Shown one piece after another: positions 22,632 through 23,564 of a DNA stretch of 23,564 nucleotides (within the stretch, counting starts at the first letter, position 1; the number at the start of each line of letters is the position of its first letter). The notes beneath the pieces are model-generated. The model saw only the letters and a program-made list of their open reading frames with translations. It did no database searches and was not told the origin of the DNA. The translations under genes and the position numbers were made by a program. The stretch spans positions 1 through 23,564 of the forward strand of contig CAYYED010000007.1 in the NCBI GenBank assembly GCA_964470785.1, in the 5' to 3' direction. Origin of the DNA: CAYYED01 sp964470785. Its GTDB lineage: Bacteria; Patescibacteriota; Minisyncoccia; Minisyncoccales; PEYH01.

Positions 22632-23348
22632 ATGTCCGGACACAGCCATTGGGCAACAATTAAACATCACAAGGAGGCCGCTGATAAAAAAAGGGGGCGG
22701 CTTTTTTCTAAACTTTCCCGAACCATTACCGTATCCGCCAAACAAAGCGGAGACGTTCAAATGAATTCGGCTTTAAAAATAGCGATTGAGCAGGCCAAAA
22801 AAGCCAATATGCCAAATGAAAATATTGAAAAAGCCATCAAAAAGGGTACCGGCGAATTGATGAGCGAGTCCTTGGAAGAATTCTGCTTTGAAGCATATGG
22901 AATAAACAAAAGCGCTCTCATTATTACCGGCATTACTGACAATAAAAATCGGACACTGCATCAGGTCAAGCAAATCCTTGCATCTCATAATGCCAAATTA
23001 GCGGAAGCGGGTGCGGTGCAATGGCAATTTGAAACAAAAGGCATTATCACTGTCTCTGCTTCAGAAACGCCTGAAGAAAAGGCAGAAATAGCTGCCATTG
23101 AAAGCGGGGCCGAAGATATGCGCTGGGAAGGAGAGTTTTTAGAAATCTATACTAAGCCGCAAGAGCTGGAGCAAGTCAAAAAAGAGGTTGAAAACAGAGG
23201 AATAAGCATAGAATCAGCTTCTTTGGGCTGGGTGCCTAAGGAAGAGATATGCCTTGAGCCAAGTGAAAAGGACAAATTGGAAAAACTTTTTTCCGCGCTT
23301 GATGACAATGATGATGTGCAGCAGGTTTATTCCAATGTAAAGCTGTAA
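22632..23348 (+). CDS. yebC: YebC/PmpR-family translation or transcription factor
   Basis: A 238-residue protein of the universal YebC family. It starts with the near-invariant MSGHSHWATIKHHKEAADKKRGRLFSKLSR, followed by the family's NMPNENIEKAIKKGTGE, YEAYG-like FEAYGINKSALIITGITDNKNRT and GAVQWQFE. It ends with DDDDVQQVYSNVKL-type residues. Length is normal. The family was long described as transcriptional regulators and more recently as a translation factor that eases polyproline stalling. An AAAGG ribosome site precedes the ATG by about nine bases. In many bacteria ruvC follows; the window ends too early to tell. Confidence 0.98.
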   Translation: MSGHSHWATIKHHKEAADKKRGRLFSKLSRTITVSAKQSGDVQMNSALKIAIEQAKKANMPNENIEKAIKKGTGELMSESLEEFCFEAYGINKSALIITGITDNKNRTLHQVKQILASHNAKLAEAGAVQWQFETKGIITVSASETPEEKAEIAAIESGAEDMRWEGEFLEIYTKPQELEQVKKEVENRGISIESASLGWVPKEEICLEPSEKDKLEKLFSALDDNDDVQQVYSNVKL

Positions 23349-23564
23349 AATGAATTATAAAAGAAGCGAAAAACTAAAATGCAAAATGCAAAGCCAATAG
23401 ATAATTTTCAATTTTCAATTTCCAATTTTCCCGCCTACAACGCTTTGCGTAGCAATGCGGGCAGGCAATCAATTTTCAATTCTTAAATTTTCAATTGAAA
23501 ATTAGGAAATTGAGAAATTGTTAAATTCATTCGTAAATTGTAAATTAGTAAATTGAAAATTTCA
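23349..23564. repeat. AT-rich repeat region with a GC-rich palindrome
   Basis: No gene. Many overlapping copies of TCAATTTTCAATT and AATTGAAAATT words run on both strands, so it can pair with itself extensively. At 23430-23466 lies a GC-rich palindrome (CCCGCCTACAACGC...GCGGGCAGGC) related to those at 3720, 10694 and 11224. Confidence 0.8.

Overview
The window looks like a chromosomal segment of a Candidate Phyla Radiation (Patescibacteria, probably Parcubacteria-like) bacterium. This is inferred from AT-rich DNA, short gaps, many lysine-rich proteins, a bacterial Elp3, short or domain-stripped versions of universal proteins (MurE-like ligase, PilB, stand-alone 5'-3' exonuclease), secreted lamin-tail and Ig-like proteins, and gaps full of several families of GC-rich palindromic repeats. 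TGA is used as a stop (for example at 20262-20264 and 21689-21691), so this is not a TGA=Gly lineage.

Layout. 2-1222: end of a large secreted Ig-like protein, then a hairpin terminator. 1301-2390 (-): membrane-anchored metallophosphoesterase and a small EF-Tu-domain-2-like protein. 2640-2870: tRNA-Arg(CCG) inside an inverted repeat. 2868-5432: divergent pair of a Trm9/ALKBH8-like methyltransferase (-) and Elp3 (+), a probable wobble-uridine (cm5U to mcm5U) modification unit. 5601-6473 (-): presenilin-type intramembrane aspartyl protease. 6474-7021: repeats only. 7022-10236 (-): a surface protein with coiled coil, calcium-type repeats and Ig-like domain, in an operon with a membrane histidine kinase. 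10237-11428: repeat-rich region in which a small GIY-YIG gene lies between two near-identical 187-bp direct repeats. 11429-12787 (-): MurE-like ligase with a diverged duplicate of its 3' end downstream. 12917-13174 (+): ribosomal protein S20. 13318-18854 (-): tightly spaced run tsaE, 5'-3' exonuclease, V4R/H-NOX-like sensor, PAS histidine kinase, two single-domain response regulators, holA. 19155-21691 (+): DHH-like pseudoenzyme and PilB/GspE ATPase. 21704-21819: structured inverted-repeat element. 21860-23348 (+): lamin-tail protein and YebC. The end is AT-rich repeat DNA.

The most notable signals are (1) the elp3/trm9-like pair, a eukaryote/archaeon-style tRNA wobble pathway in a bacterium; (2) palindromic repeats of different families that appear to have inserted in frame into elp3, the murE-like gene and tsaE (in tsaE also forming the C-terminus), comparable to Rickettsia palindromic elements; (3) the GIY-YIG gene between long direct repeats; and (4) a sensor-kinase-double-receiver module run together with DNA replication and tRNA modification genes. 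All calls come from reading the sequence; no database search was run.
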